Below, in pieces: positions 9,051 to 17,324 of a DNA stretch of 64,000 nucleotides. Both the position numbers and the translations under genes were made by a program. The DNA is from Prevotella sp. MA2016 (GTDB lineage: Bacteria; Bacteroidota; Bacteroidia; Bacteroidales; Bacteroidaceae). The DNA lies in contig NZ_JHUW01000008.1 in NCBI RefSeq assembly GCF_000619825.1, positions 62,001-126,000 of the forward strand, written 5' to 3'. Under the pieces are notes generated by a model that did no database searches, was not told the DNA's origin, and saw only the letters and a list, made by a program, of their open reading frames with translations. Positions within the stretch are counted from its first letter, which is position 1. Every line of letters starts with the position of its first letter.

Positions 9051-9494
9051 TTATTTCATACGGGCCAGCACTTTCTGATAGTACTTGTTTGTCGCCCTCA
9101 CGCTGTACCTCATTCCTCCATTCCAAGAACGTATAGCCTTCTCGACGTTGTTCTCAGGGTTAAAGTACCGCTGGATTAAAAGGAACATCTCCTTCGATTT
9201 CTCTACACTGTATCTATCGGCCAGTGTGTAGCGCTTCTTACTGTTCTGCTTCGAGAGGATATTATTACACTCCTTCACAAGCACTGGGGTAATCTGCATC
9301 GCGCCAACCGAATTGCCACTCTGGGCATTGGGATTTCCTCCGCTTTCTACTTGAATAATCGCATCCATCACTGGATTCCAGTTGAAACTTGATGTTTTCT
9401 TGCTCTGGGTAGCTCTGCCGCCAGCCAAGGCCGTTGTACAAATCATCATCAGTACCATCAAGCTCACACTTGCTTTCTTAAAAAATTGAATCAT
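9051..9494 (-). CDS. Small lytic transglycosylase (SLT-like), secreted
   Basis: The 147-residue protein has a signal peptide (MIQFFKKASVSLMVLMMICT, cleaved near ALA-GG). A compact SLT domain follows: VESGGNPNAQSGNSVGAMQI holds the catalytic Glu of the ES motif and the GAMQ motif, and AIRSWNGG is close to the usual AxxxYNGG. Such enzymes cut peptidoglycan with formation of 1,6-anhydro-MurNAc. It is short and has no LysM or other cell-wall-binding domain. A well-formed promoter lies about 130 nt upstream, leaving an unusually long leader. Confidence 0.82.
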   Translation of the reverse strand: MIQFFKKASVSLMVLMMICTTALAGGRATQSKKTSSFNWNPVMDAIIQVESGGNPNAQSGNSVGAMQITPVLVKECNNILSKQNSKKRYTLADRYSVEKSKEMFLLIQRYFNPENNVEKAIRSWNGGMRYSVRATNKYYQKVLARMK

Positions 9495-9510
9495 AATCTC
9501 TATACTTTAG

Positions 9511-9534
9511 GCGGCAGCCCAAAGGCTAATCCGC
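9511..9534 (-). promoter_or_regulatory. Hairpin in the leader of the transglycosylase gene
   Basis: Stems GCGG/CCGC and AGCC/GGCT stack around a 4-nt loop in the transcript, ending 16 nt before the start codon. It has no T-run, so it is not an intrinsic terminator. It could affect ribosome access or mRNA stability. Confidence 0.4.
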
Positions 9535-9627
9535 GTATCCTTTAGATATTCTTTCATCATTAATACAAAGAAGTCGACTCACGTCGAAAATGCGTCATAA
9601 TTAGCGCTTAGTTTCGCTTAACCGGTG

Positions 9628-9659
9628 CAAAGATACGACGAATAGAAATAATAGCCAAA
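9628..9659 (-). promoter_or_regulatory. Promoter of the transglycosylase gene
   Basis: On the minus strand TTTG at 9659-9656 and TATCTTTG at 9635-9628 are 20 bp apart, an exact consensus match. The expected start is near 9622, giving a leader of about 125-130 nt. Confidence 0.75.
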
Positions 9660-9732
9660 TAAATTTAGGATTTTTAAGTTTTATTGCGAACGTTCACGAC
9701 ATAGATCAAGAAGTGCAAAAAAAATGCCAAAT

Positions 9733-12315
9733 CTACTCCAAATCAACCACTGTGATACCTGAACCACCAAACTGAACGTGCTCATCGCGATAGTTGGCTA
9801 CATTAGGAATAGTAGCCAAATACTGACGGATAAGCTGGCGCAGAATGCCAGTACCAGTGCCGTGCAGGATACGCACGCGCGACACTCCCACAAGGATGGC
9901 ATCATCGATGAAATAGGTGATAGCATTGATGGCCTCATCACCACGCATACCACGCACATCAATATCTTGTTTAAAGTTTAGTTTGCGATTATCAATCACA
10001 TTACGGGTACCACTCGACACCATACCGTATGAACCAGTAATACTCTGATTGCGCTCCTCGGCCTTGGTAGCAGTCTGCTTTGGAGCCTCAGCATGCTCCA
10101 GGCGCTCTAAGCGCATCTTAGTTTTCATACCGCCAAACAGCACCACTGCCGATGTCCCATTGATACTCTCCACAGTACCCACCGATGTCAAGCCCTTTAT
10201 GCGCACAGTATCGCCTACGGCGATTGGCTGGCTAGAGCCACTTGCCATACCAGCCCCACTAGCCATACCAGACTTCCCTGCGGCCGAGTCGGCCGCAGAA
10301 CCAGCCTTGTTAGCTTTTTCCTGCTTGCGCTTTTCACGGCGCTCCTTGCGCTCTTGTATCTGGCGCATCTTCTTGGCAATAGCCTCATCAGTAGCCTTAG
10401 CATCAACCTCAGCTATCTCCTGCTTAAAGCTATCAAGCTCCTCACGAATCTTACGGGTACGTTCTTTCTCGGCCTGAGCCTCACGAATCTCGCGTATGGC
10501 GTTTTCTATCTTCTTATTGCTTTCACGCAACAACTCTTCAGCCTGCTCACGAGCCTTGCGCAGAATGGCTTTACGCTCAGCTTCTATCTCCTCAACAGCT
10601 GCCTCCAAGCGCTCGCCACTAGCCTGCAGTTTCTTTTCGTGCTGATGGATAGTCTGGCGTTTGCCCTCCCAATAGCGTTTGTCGCGCACGATGTCCTGTA
10701 GATATTTATCACTCTGTATATAGTCGCTTCCAACAATGTCGCTGGCATCTTTTATAACCACTTCAGGAATACCGGTTTTACGGGCAATCTCTATAGCAAA
10801 GCTTGAACCAGGCTGACCAATGGAAAGTTGGAACAATGCCTGCATCTCGTGGCGATCGTAAAGCATAGCGCCGTTAACCACCCCTTCGTGATCCTCGGCA
10901 AAGTGCTTCAAATTCTGATAGTGAGTGGTAATAACGCCAAAGGTACGCTTCTGCCAGAACTGCTTAAGCATAGCCTCAGCAATAGCACCGCCAATAGTAG
11001 GCTCAGTACCACTACCAAACTCGTCTATCAACAACAGTGAATGTTCGCCTGCCGACTTCATCATCTGCTTCATATTCATAAGGTGACTAGAGTAGGTAGA
11101 AAGATCATTCTCAATACTCTGCTCATCACCAATATCAATCATAATACTCTCAAAGATACCTGCAGTAGAGCGATCAGCAATAGGAACAGACAAACCACAC
11201 TGCAACATATACTGCAAAAGACCTACTGTCTTGAGACACACAGATTTACCTCCTGCGTTAGGACCACTGATGATAAGCAGTCGGCCCTCATTCTTCTTAA
11301 CTGGTCGTGGCGTAAGAGTAATATCGAGTGGCACCACGCCCCCACCCTTCTTAGCAAGCGAAAGCTGCAACAGGGGGTGAACAGCACGAATCCAATCAAC
11401 CACAGGCTCATCCTTGACTGTTGGCTCGAAAGCATTGGTAAGTTCAGCCCACTGAGCCTTGCCCTGGATAAGATCTATCATGGCCAGCAACTGATAGGAA
11501 TCGATAATCGCGCGCACATGCGGGCGTACCTCATCTGTAAATACGGTTAATATGCGGATCACCTCTCGACGCTCTTCAGCCTCAAGCAGTCTTACCTTAT
11601 TATTAGCCTCTACCACTTCGGTAGGTTCAATGAACACTGTCTTACCAGTGGCACTCTCGTCGTGCACGATACCGTTAATACGTCGTTTCAGCTGTGGGGC
11701 CACGGGTATCACCAATCTTCCGTCACGCATAGCTGGCGCAGAATCCTTATCTACAAGTCCATCACGTTGTGCAGCGTGAAGAATAGTATATAATGTACGC
11801 GAGATAGAACCTTGTGTTTTTTCAAGATCGTGACGTATGCCCGCCAGAGTCATCGATGCCGAATCTTTAATCTTGCCAAATTTATCCAATATCGAATCAA
11901 TGCGACGAATCATGGCTGGGAAAGTGGCCACACCCTCAGTGAGACGATAGAGAGCGGGATATTCAGGCTGCTCCTCGTCGGCTGGCTGCAAGAATCGCAC
12001 AATAGCAGAGATTGTTTCCAGCGAGCGACGCAAATCCCACACCTCATTCTCTTCCAGATGAGTATTCTCCAATCGAATACGCGCTATGCTAGCGCGCACG
12101 TCAAAGAAGTACTGCATGGGAAAATTATCATGTTCTACCAACAACCTACGGAACTCACGCACCTGCGTAAGCCATTCATTAACCACAGCGGCATCAGTAG
12201 AGAATGCCATTTCATCAACTTTCTCCTGTCCTAAAGTGCTCTGGCATCGCGCCTTGAGCAGCTTCCTTATTTCATCGAATCCGAGCTTGCGCTCAAAGTT
12301 ATTTGGATAAATCAC
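9733..12315 (-). CDS. mutS2: MutS2 endonuclease/ATPase with Smr domain
   Basis: The 860-residue protein has the MutS2 layout: a core and lever region, a MutS-type ATPase with Walker A SGPNAGGKSV (Lys at about 357) and Walker B LLLIDEFGSGTEP, then TTHYQNLK. A long charged coiled coil at about 500-640, a KOW-like segment and a C-terminal Smr nuclease domain (DVRGMRGDEA, HGTGTGILR) follow. MutS2 acts on branched DNA and on collided ribosomes rather than in classical mismatch repair. Translation starts at GTG 12315: the N-terminus VIYPNNFERKLGF matches the usual MIYP start and no upstream ATG exists. The -7 element ends 5 nt before this GTG. Confidence 0.95.
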   Translation of the reverse strand: MIYPNNFERKLGFDEIRKLLKARCQSTLGQEKVDEMAFSTDAAVVNEWLTQVREFRRLLVEHDNFPMQYFFDVRASIARIRLENTHLEENEVWDLRRSLETISAIVRFLQPADEEQPEYPALYRLTEGVATFPAMIRRIDSILDKFGKIKDSASMTLAGIRHDLEKTQGSISRTLYTILHAAQRDGLVDKDSAPAMRDGRLVIPVAPQLKRRINGIVHDESATGKTVFIEPTEVVEANNKVRLLEAEERREVIRILTVFTDEVRPHVRAIIDSYQLLAMIDLIQGKAQWAELTNAFEPTVKDEPVVDWIRAVHPLLQLSLAKKGGGVVPLDITLTPRPVKKNEGRLLIISGPNAGGKSVCLKTVGLLQYMLQCGLSVPIADRSTAGIFESIMIDIGDEQSIENDLSTYSSHLMNMKQMMKSAGEHSLLLIDEFGSGTEPTIGGAIAEAMLKQFWQKRTFGVITTHYQNLKHFAEDHEGVVNGAMLYDRHEMQALFQLSIGQPGSSFAIEIARKTGIPEVVIKDASDIVGSDYIQSDKYLQDIVRDKRYWEGKRQTIHQHEKKLQASGERLEAAVEEIEAERKAILRKAREQAEELLRESNKKIENAIREIREAQAEKERTRKIREELDSFKQEIAEVDAKATDEAIAKKMRQIQERKERREKRKQEKANKAGSAADSAAGKSGMASGAGMASGSSQPIAVGDTVRIKGLTSVGTVESINGTSAVVLFGGMKTKMRLERLEHAEAPKQTATKAEERNQSITGSYGMVSSGTRNVIDNRKLNFKQDIDVRGMRGDEAINAITYFIDDAILVGVSRVRILHGTGTGILRQLIRQYLATIPNVANYRDEHVQFGGSGITVVDLE

Positions 12316-12320
12316 GGGTG

Positions 12321-12354
12321 CAAAGGTAGTAAAAATCGACCAAAAACAGGCAAA
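12321..12354 (-). promoter_or_regulatory. Promoter of mutS2, almost touching the start codon
   Basis: On the minus strand TACCTTTG covers 12328-12321, with TTTG at 12354-12351 (spacing 22, slightly long). The GTG start is at 12315, only 5 nt after the -7 element, so the transcript is probably leaderless. Confidence 0.6.
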
Positions 12355-12387
12355 ATGCGAAATATTTTATAAAAAGTTGGCAAAATA

Positions 12388-12419
12388 TTTGTTTATTCCA
12401 AAAAATATCCGTACCTTTG
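12388..12419 (+). promoter_or_regulatory. Promoter of the tRNA-Ser gene
   Basis: TTTG at 12388-12391 and TACCTTTG at 12412-12419 are 20 bp apart. The element is nearly identical to the promoter of the fMet tRNA gene and diverges from the mutS2 promoter. Confidence 0.8.
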
Positions 12420-12447
12420 CACCCGCTTTCGAGAACGATCGAGCATT

Positions 12448-12535
12448 GGAGAGATGGTAGAGTGGTCGATTACAACGGTCTTGAAAACCGTCGTGCTGAG
12501 AGGCACCGGGGGTTCGAATCCCTCTCTCTCCGCCA
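12448..12535 (+). tRNA. tRNA-Ser (anticodon TGA), CCA encoded
   Basis: Acceptor GGAGAGA pairs with TCTCTCC. The anticodon stem ACGGT/ACCGT encloses CTTGAAA with TGA at 12482-12484. A long variable arm (CGTGCTGAGAGGCACCG region) marks a class II tRNA, as expected of serine. Discriminator G at 12532 is followed by encoded CCA at 12533-12535, unlike the fMet gene. Confidence 0.95.
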
Positions 12536-12538
12536 AAT

Positions 12539-12575
12539 GAGTTCAATGAGTAACATCGTTGAACTCTTTTTTTTT
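12539..12575 (+). terminator. Rho-independent terminator of the tRNA-Ser gene
   Basis: GAGTTCAA at 12539-12546 pairs perfectly with TTGAACTC at 12559-12566, followed by nine T at 12567-12575. Confidence 0.9.
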
Positions 12576-12606
12576 GCATTAAAAGGAATTAGCATTTAAG
12601 ATATAT

Positions 12607-13005
12607 ATGAAAGAATTACTCTTAGTCTGCATCGGCAGCTTCTTTGGCGGTGGCGCACGCTATCTGGCATCTAAAGCTGTTCAGTCGTGGCTGACTGTTA
12701 TGCCATTCACGGACACAACTCGCCTCCCTGTAGCCTTTCCTTGGGGAACAATGGCAGTCAATGTGATTGGCTGTTTTCTGATTGGAATACTGTCTGGATT
12801 ATCATTAGGAGGACAGATTTTACCCAATACTAAGTTGATATTGGTTACTGGGTTTTGTGGTGGCTTTACTACGTTCTCTACTTTCATGAACGAAAATATG
12901 CTGTTAGGCCGCGACAGCGCAATGCTCTCCGCTGTGTTATACACGTTGCTCAGCCTTGCCCTGGGACTAATAGCTGTAATCATTGGTTATCAAATTGTGA
13001 AATAA
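12607..13005 (+). CDS. crcB: Fluoride channel CrcB/Fluc
   Basis: The 132-residue protein has four hydrophobic segments and the Fluc motifs: GGGARYL near the start, PWGTMAVNVIGCFLIG in helix 2 and TGFCGGFTTFSTF in helix 3, whose Phe and Thr residues line the fluoride pore. Fluc channels are dual-topology dimers that let fluoride leave the cytoplasm. The gene starts 31 nt after the tRNA-Ser terminator. No fluoride riboswitch and no TAnnTTTG promoter could be made out in that short gap, so expression may depend on read-through from the tRNA gene. Confidence 0.93.
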   Translation: MKELLLVCIGSFFGGGARYLASKAVQSWLTVMPFTDTTRLPVAFPWGTMAVNVIGCFLIGILSGLSLGGQILPNTKLILVTGFCGGFTTFSTFMNENMLLGRDSAMLSAVLYTLLSLALGLIAVIIGYQIVK

Positions 13006-13025
13006 CACCACCATAATCATACAAC

Positions 13026-13061
13026 AAAAGGGGCTGACATCGAGAGATGCAACCCCTTTTT
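13026..13061. terminator. Rho-independent terminator after crcB
   Basis: AAAAGGGG at 13026-13033 pairs with CCCCTTTT at 13053-13060. The flanking A and T runs let it work in both directions, ending crcB on the plus strand and the TonB-receptor gene on the minus strand. Confidence 0.85.
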
Positions 13062-13117
13062 ATATGCTTAATTAGCTGACGTCGTTTGCTAATTAAAAAA
13101 TTCCATTTCCGAAATCA

Positions 13118-15532
13118 TTAGAAGTCGAGTCGATAGAAGATGTTTGGGAATGCGATACCGCCATCGTCTATGCGGACATCGCGAGTTCCCAGGTCGAAGC
13201 GCTGGTACTGTGGCACCTTGGCGCCCAGCACGTTCAGACCCTCGAAAGCGATGGTGTGGCTCACTTTACGCTTGTTGATCTTGTAGCTGATGGTGAGATC
13301 CACTACACCTGTGGGATCGAAGCGTTTGGTGAATTCCTCGCCTTCCTTGTAGATAGGATCATCGTCGATGATACCGGCTTCCACACGGTTGCGCATCTGA
13401 TCCACATCAACTGGTGTATAGCGCAGACCGCCCTGAATGCTGTATTTGGCACTGACGTTGAACACGTTCTTACCAATCATCCACTCCTTACCGGCCAGGA
13501 TCTTGAACATGAAACCACGGTCGTACAGCTGGTTGCGCCATACCTTATCCTGTCCGCGATATTCTGCCTTATAGAGCGAGAAGTTGGTCTGTCCGAAGAA
13601 TCCATGCGACATGTAGTGCTCCAAGGTGATGTCACCGCCATAGTTGCGGGTATTGCCCTTGTTCACCAGTGGCTCGTCGGTATAGTTGTAGTAGCGGTTT
13701 GTCACACAATAGGTGCTGCCGTTGATGCCCACTGGCGTGTCGAATCCGTACTCGTAGAAGGCATTCACGCGCAGTGTCAGGTTGCTGTTGAACTTATGCA
13801 TGTAGGTGGCATGCAGGTGGTGAGCCTTGGTCAGTCCCAGGTCCTTGTTGACCAGACGGTCGTTGCCGTCGCGATAGAAGTAGGCGTCGAGCTTCTCAAT
13901 CATTGAGTGCAGACCGTAACCCATCGAGAAGCTGTTCTTCTCGTTAGGCTCCCACTTGAAGCTCACGCGTGGCTCAATCGAGAGGTCCTTCGAGAGCAGG
14001 AAGTAGTTGCCTGAAACGCCTGCTGAGAGACTGAAGTTCTCGCTCACTCTGATGATGTTATGCCAGAACAGGTTGGCCAGTCCGGTGTCGTCCTTCATCT
14101 TGGTATATTCTGTCATGGGGTTCACCGTGTCGTAGAGCTTGTCGTGCGAACGGTAGTAGAGGTTGAAGAAGCGGTGCGAGTATTCACCACCGAACTGTGT
14201 GAGCCACTTGCTGGTGACCTGCTTCGAAAACTCAGTGTTGAACACCAGTCGGTCTTCGTTCATCTGCTGCTGGCTGAAGGGGTACATCTTGCTCTTTGGG
14301 TTGTTGGGATCCTCATATGCCAATGGCTGCTTGATGGCACCATTTTCATTGCGTGCAAATCCATAGTAGTGCATGTTGCTCTTCAGGTGCTGCATATTGT
14401 AGGCCACAGTGGTGCGCCAGGTCCACTTGTTGTCGAAGTGGATTTTGTGAGATGCACCAGCCAGAATCTGTGTCAGTTTGCTGTCATTATTCGAAGCGTC
14501 GTAAACCGAATGCGCATCTTCAATCTTCAATGGGTCGTCGTGGTTAGTATCAAACAGACCTACACCGAAAATAGAGAACGTACCAGCACGCTTGGTGGGG
14601 AAGTTCAGCTTCACTGAGAAGTCTTGGAAGCCCAAGTGCGAACCCTCAGTGTCAACCAGTCCCAGTTTATCTACCAGTGATGTGAAACCATAGCGGTAGT
14701 TGATGATGTAACTACTGTTGTTCTTGCGCGAGATAGGACCTTCGAGTGTCAACTCCTCTGATACGGTACCGATCTGCAGGATGTTCTCGTGCTTGGAGTT
14801 GTTTCCCGAGCGCATCTTCACGTCGAACACACCACTCAGGGCGTTGTTGTAGTTGGCGTTGAAGGTCGAAGTAAAGAAGTCGCTGTTGGCAATCACGTTC
14901 GAGTTCAGACCGCTCACCAGTCCGTAACCGGCATTCCACATGTCGTTAAAGTGGTTAGGTGTAAACACCTCGACCCCCTCGATACGGTACTGCATGCGCT
15001 CAGGGGCATTACCGTGGATCGACAGTCCGCTACCACCAGCATCACCCGATACACCAGCAAACGACATCACCAGTCGGGCAGGGTCGTTGTAACCACCGGC
15101 GAATCGGCTGGCCTCTTCCATCGAGAGCATCACACCACCGGTGAGTACCGATGGGTTCACGGTGGCCTCCTTGTTCACACGTGGACGAACCACCACCTCT
15201 TTCAGTTCGGTGCTGTTCTCGCGCAGTGCTATCTCCAGCACCACTTCCTTGGCTCCCGAAATCATGATTTCCTTCATGATACTGGGCTCGTAACCGATAT
15301 AGTTGGTTTCGATGGTGTAACGTCCGCCCTTGCTGATCTTGATGGTAAAGTTACCATCCATGTCGGCCACAGCGGCGGCATTCTCCAGTTCTACGATTTT
15401 TACGGTAGCACCAATCAGTGGCTCACCAGTAACAGCATCTTTCACAGTTCCACGTAGGGACTCAGCCTCTACATTCACAACGCCGCAAATTGTAAAGATG
15501 GCGGCCATCATCCATAATTTCATTCTTTCCAT
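13118..15532 (-). CDS. TonB-dependent receptor with N-terminal CarboxypepD_reg-like domain
   Basis: The 804-residue protein has a signal peptide (MERMKLWMMAAIFTICGVVN, cleaved near VEA-ES). A carboxypeptidase regulatory-like beta domain follows at about 25-110 (LRGTVKDAVTGEPLIGATVK), then a TonB plug at about 115-230 and a 22-strand-type barrel ending in the aromatic FYRLDF. It is shorter than SusC proteins, lacks the SusC signature and has no SusD gene beside it. It therefore probably imports a small ligand such as a metal chelate or cofactor, but the substrate cannot be named. It stands alone; a -7 element TAATTTTG lies at 15568-15561, about 28 nt before the start. Confidence 0.88.
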   Translation of the reverse strand: MERMKLWMMAAIFTICGVVNVEAESLRGTVKDAVTGEPLIGATVKIVELENAAAVADMDGNFTIKISKGGRYTIETNYIGYEPSIMKEIMISGAKEVVLEIALRENSTELKEVVVRPRVNKEATVNPSVLTGGVMLSMEEASRFAGGYNDPARLVMSFAGVSGDAGGSGLSIHGNAPERMQYRIEGVEVFTPNHFNDMWNAGYGLVSGLNSNVIANSDFFTSTFNANYNNALSGVFDVKMRSGNNSKHENILQIGTVSEELTLEGPISRKNNSSYIINYRYGFTSLVDKLGLVDTEGSHLGFQDFSVKLNFPTKRAGTFSIFGVGLFDTNHDDPLKIEDAHSVYDASNNDSKLTQILAGASHKIHFDNKWTWRTTVAYNMQHLKSNMHYYGFARNENGAIKQPLAYEDPNNPKSKMYPFSQQQMNEDRLVFNTEFSKQVTSKWLTQFGGEYSHRFFNLYYRSHDKLYDTVNPMTEYTKMKDDTGLANLFWHNIIRVSENFSLSAGVSGNYFLLSKDLSIEPRVSFKWEPNEKNSFSMGYGLHSMIEKLDAYFYRDGNDRLVNKDLGLTKAHHLHATYMHKFNSNLTLRVNAFYEYGFDTPVGINGSTYCVTNRYYNYTDEPLVNKGNTRNYGGDITLEHYMSHGFFGQTNFSLYKAEYRGQDKVWRNQLYDRGFMFKILAGKEWMIGKNVFNVSAKYSIQGGLRYTPVDVDQMRNRVEAGIIDDDPIYKEGEEFTKRFDPTGVVDLTISYKINKRKVSHTIAFEGLNVLGAKVPQYQRFDLGTRDVRIDDGGIAFPNIFYRLDF

Positions 15533-15825
15533 ACTAAGATTAAATTGTTTTAGATAGCTGCAAAATTAAGTATTTTTTTCAAAACATACACAATAATCCC
15601 AATTATTTTCGCGACGTCTTGATATTTTTAACTATTTTAACTATTATAGGCTTAAAAATAAAAATATCTAACCGCAGAACAACGCGAAACGATAACACTT
15701 ACATGTACAGAACTTTTTCGCTCAAAACGTGCAGCAATTAGATTATTTTTTGTACCTTTGCATCCGTTTTGCCCCAAAAGGGCATTTTTTGACATCATAC
15801 TAAAAGTAAAAGGATTGTTTAAAAC
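15533..15825. promoter_or_regulatory. Divergent promoter region between the TonB receptor and AraC-type genes
   Basis: This 293-bp gap is the longest in the window. It contains TAATTTTG on the minus strand at 15568-15561, serving the receptor, and TACCTTTG on the plus strand at 15753-15760, serving the AraC-type gene. A clear -33 element is missing at the expected distance in the second case. The rest is AT-rich and no gene or RNA was recognised. Confidence 0.6.
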
Positions 15826-16296
15826 ATGGGAATTGGAAAATATCAAATTACTGAACTAAAGAAGTTTAAAGCCGACTACCGCAACATTATTGGCGATGCT
15901 CGCAAGGATGAACTTAGAGACAAGATTACAGAGATTGTAATTATCAACAAAAAGTATCTGGATAAGAAATTCACAGCCTCACGGCTGGCATCAGAGATTG
16001 GTACCAATAGTCGTTACATTTCGGCTGTTATGGCCGACCGTTTCCACACTAATTTTAACGGACTGGTAAATATGTATCGCATCAACGAAGCCATGAACCT
16101 ACTGGCTCAAGAGAAATATCGTGAAAAATCCATCGAAGAGATTGGCGAAATGGTAGGATTTGCCACCCGTCAGGCCTTCTATGCCTCATTTTTCCGTTTT
16201 CAGAACACTACCCCACGAGAATACCGTCTTACACATTTGCCGCCAACAAAAAAGAGACGCAAAAGTAAAAAGAAAGACGAGAGTAAAACAGAATAA
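15826..16296 (+). CDS. Small AraC-type DNA-binding protein
   Basis: The 156-residue protein is little more than an AraC/XylS double helix-turn-helix: FTASRLASEIGTNSRYISAV is the first and SIEEIGEMVGFATRQAFYAS followed by TPREYRL is the second. The first 45 residues carry no recognisable ligand-binding or receiver domain, and the tail (KKRRKSKKKDE) is strongly basic. Such stand-alone HTH proteins are common in Bacteroidota; the target is unknown. It is divergent from the TonB-receptor gene, which makes that gene a candidate target. It is convergent with the transporter gene, 3 nt away. Confidence 0.85.
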   Translation: MGIGKYQITELKKFKADYRNIIGDARKDELRDKITEIVIINKKYLDKKFTASRLASEIGTNSRYISAVMADRFHTNFNGLVNMYRINEAMNLLAQEKYREKSIEEIGEMVGFATRQAFYASFFRFQNTTPREYRLTHLPPTKKRRKSKKKDESKTE

Positions 16297-16299
16297 AGA

Positions 16300-17253
16300 C
16301 TAAGCGTGGCGCTTACGATATTCGTATAATTCAAGTGAGTTAACGATGTTCTGCCACAGCACATAACAGCCTGCACCTACCGAGGCTACAGGGTTTAGGT
16401 AGGTGTAGGCTACCCAAATAGAAAGAGCTGTATTTTTTTGGAACGAAGCCTGACCACCATCTATCTCATCATTCAAATGACGACCTATCGACCTGCCAAT
16501 AAGGAAAAGCACAAAACACAAAATGAGTGACATTACAGCAATCATCAGCAATGTGCGCAGGGCTACATCGCTGTGCACTATATTGCGAACTGTGACACCC
16601 GAGGTGACTGCCAACTGAGCCGACCAAAGGTAAAACGACAGGTCGGGTATCGACACAATCCAAGCGCACAACCGCTTGGCATAGTGCTGAACGAGCCAAC
16701 CTAGCACCAATGGCAGCACCAACACTAATGCCAACTTCTGCAGGATGACAAAGAATACAGGCCAGAAACCAGTGCTTACACCACGTTCTAACAGAGGAAA
16801 AGCAACTGGAATCATCAGCGCCGAGGCAAAAGCCGACATCACCACATAGGCCGTCATCGTATTAATATTTCCACCAATTTTTGCCGTTACCACTGGCGCT
16901 GCAGTGGCGCAAGGACCTATCACGCATGTCAAGACACTCTCCCATAGCAATTTCTGCTCAGGATCGGCCTCCACCTGAAAGATAATCCAAATATTAAGTG
17001 CCACCAGCAACAACTGCACAACCAATATGCCCACATGCCAACGATGTGGCCGCATCTGATGAAAATCGATTCGACAGTAAGTAGAGAACAACGTAGAGAA
17101 CACCATCATCGGAAAAATAGCATCCACAATGCGCCCCAATGTATCGCCCGCAGCATCAAGTTGAGGCACCAGATAAAACAAAAAATATACGATTATTCCA
17201 GTGGCTATAGCCACAGGAAGAGTCCAGTCTTTAACGAATTGTTTGATTTTCAT
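16300..17253 (-). CDS. SBF/BASS-like membrane transporter
   Basis: The 317-residue protein is almost all membrane helices (about 9-10). It resembles the bile acid:sodium symporter superfamily: the segment GPCATAAPVVTAKIGGNI is close to the discontinuous-helix motif of that fold. The transported compound cannot be told; organic anions or arsenite are handled by other members. ATG 17253 is chosen over an ATG 23 codons upstream because the longer version would cross the promoter (TACTTTTG at 17265-17258) and the metF promoter. The -7 element ends 4 nt before this ATG. Confidence 0.75.
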   Translation of the reverse strand: MKIKQFVKDWTLPVAIATGIIVYFLFYLVPQLDAAGDTLGRIVDAIFPMMVFSTLFSTYCRIDFHQMRPHRWHVGILVVQLLLVALNIWIIFQVEADPEQKLLWESVLTCVIGPCATAAPVVTAKIGGNINTMTAYVVMSAFASALMIPVAFPLLERGVSTGFWPVFFVILQKLALVLVLPLVLGWLVQHYAKRLCAWIVSIPDLSFYLWSAQLAVTSGVTVRNIVHSDVALRTLLMIAVMSLILCFVLFLIGRSIGRHLNDEIDGGQASFQKNTALSIWVAYTYLNPVASVGAGCYVLWQNIVNSLELYEYRKRHA

Positions 17254-17257
17254 AGTG

Positions 17258-17315
17258 CAAAAGTACAAAAAAAATCGCCAATGTGGCACAAATAGCTTTT
17301 TTTTTACTATCTTTG
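17258..17315. promoter_or_regulatory. Compact divergent promoters of the SBF transporter gene and metF
   Basis: TACTTTTG on the minus strand at 17265-17258 and TATCTTTG on the plus strand at 17308-17315 face away from each other. Start codons follow after 4 nt and 9 nt. Both -33 elements are weak or poorly spaced. Both transcripts would have almost no leader. Confidence 0.6.
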
Positions 17316-17324
17316 CAGCCAATT

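Noticed and set aside
12367..12579. Possible protein with GERGIRTPG on the minus strand across tRNA-Ser
   Set aside because: This string is the classic false protein read from the complement of a serine tRNA.
12576..12606. Fluoride riboswitch before crcB
   Set aside because: Only 31 nt separate the tRNA terminator and crcB, too short for the aptamer, and no matching sequence was found.
13118..15532. SusC-type importer forming a glycan-utilisation locus
   Set aside because: The protein is about 200 residues shorter than SusC, lacks its signature, and has no SusD or glycosidase gene beside it.
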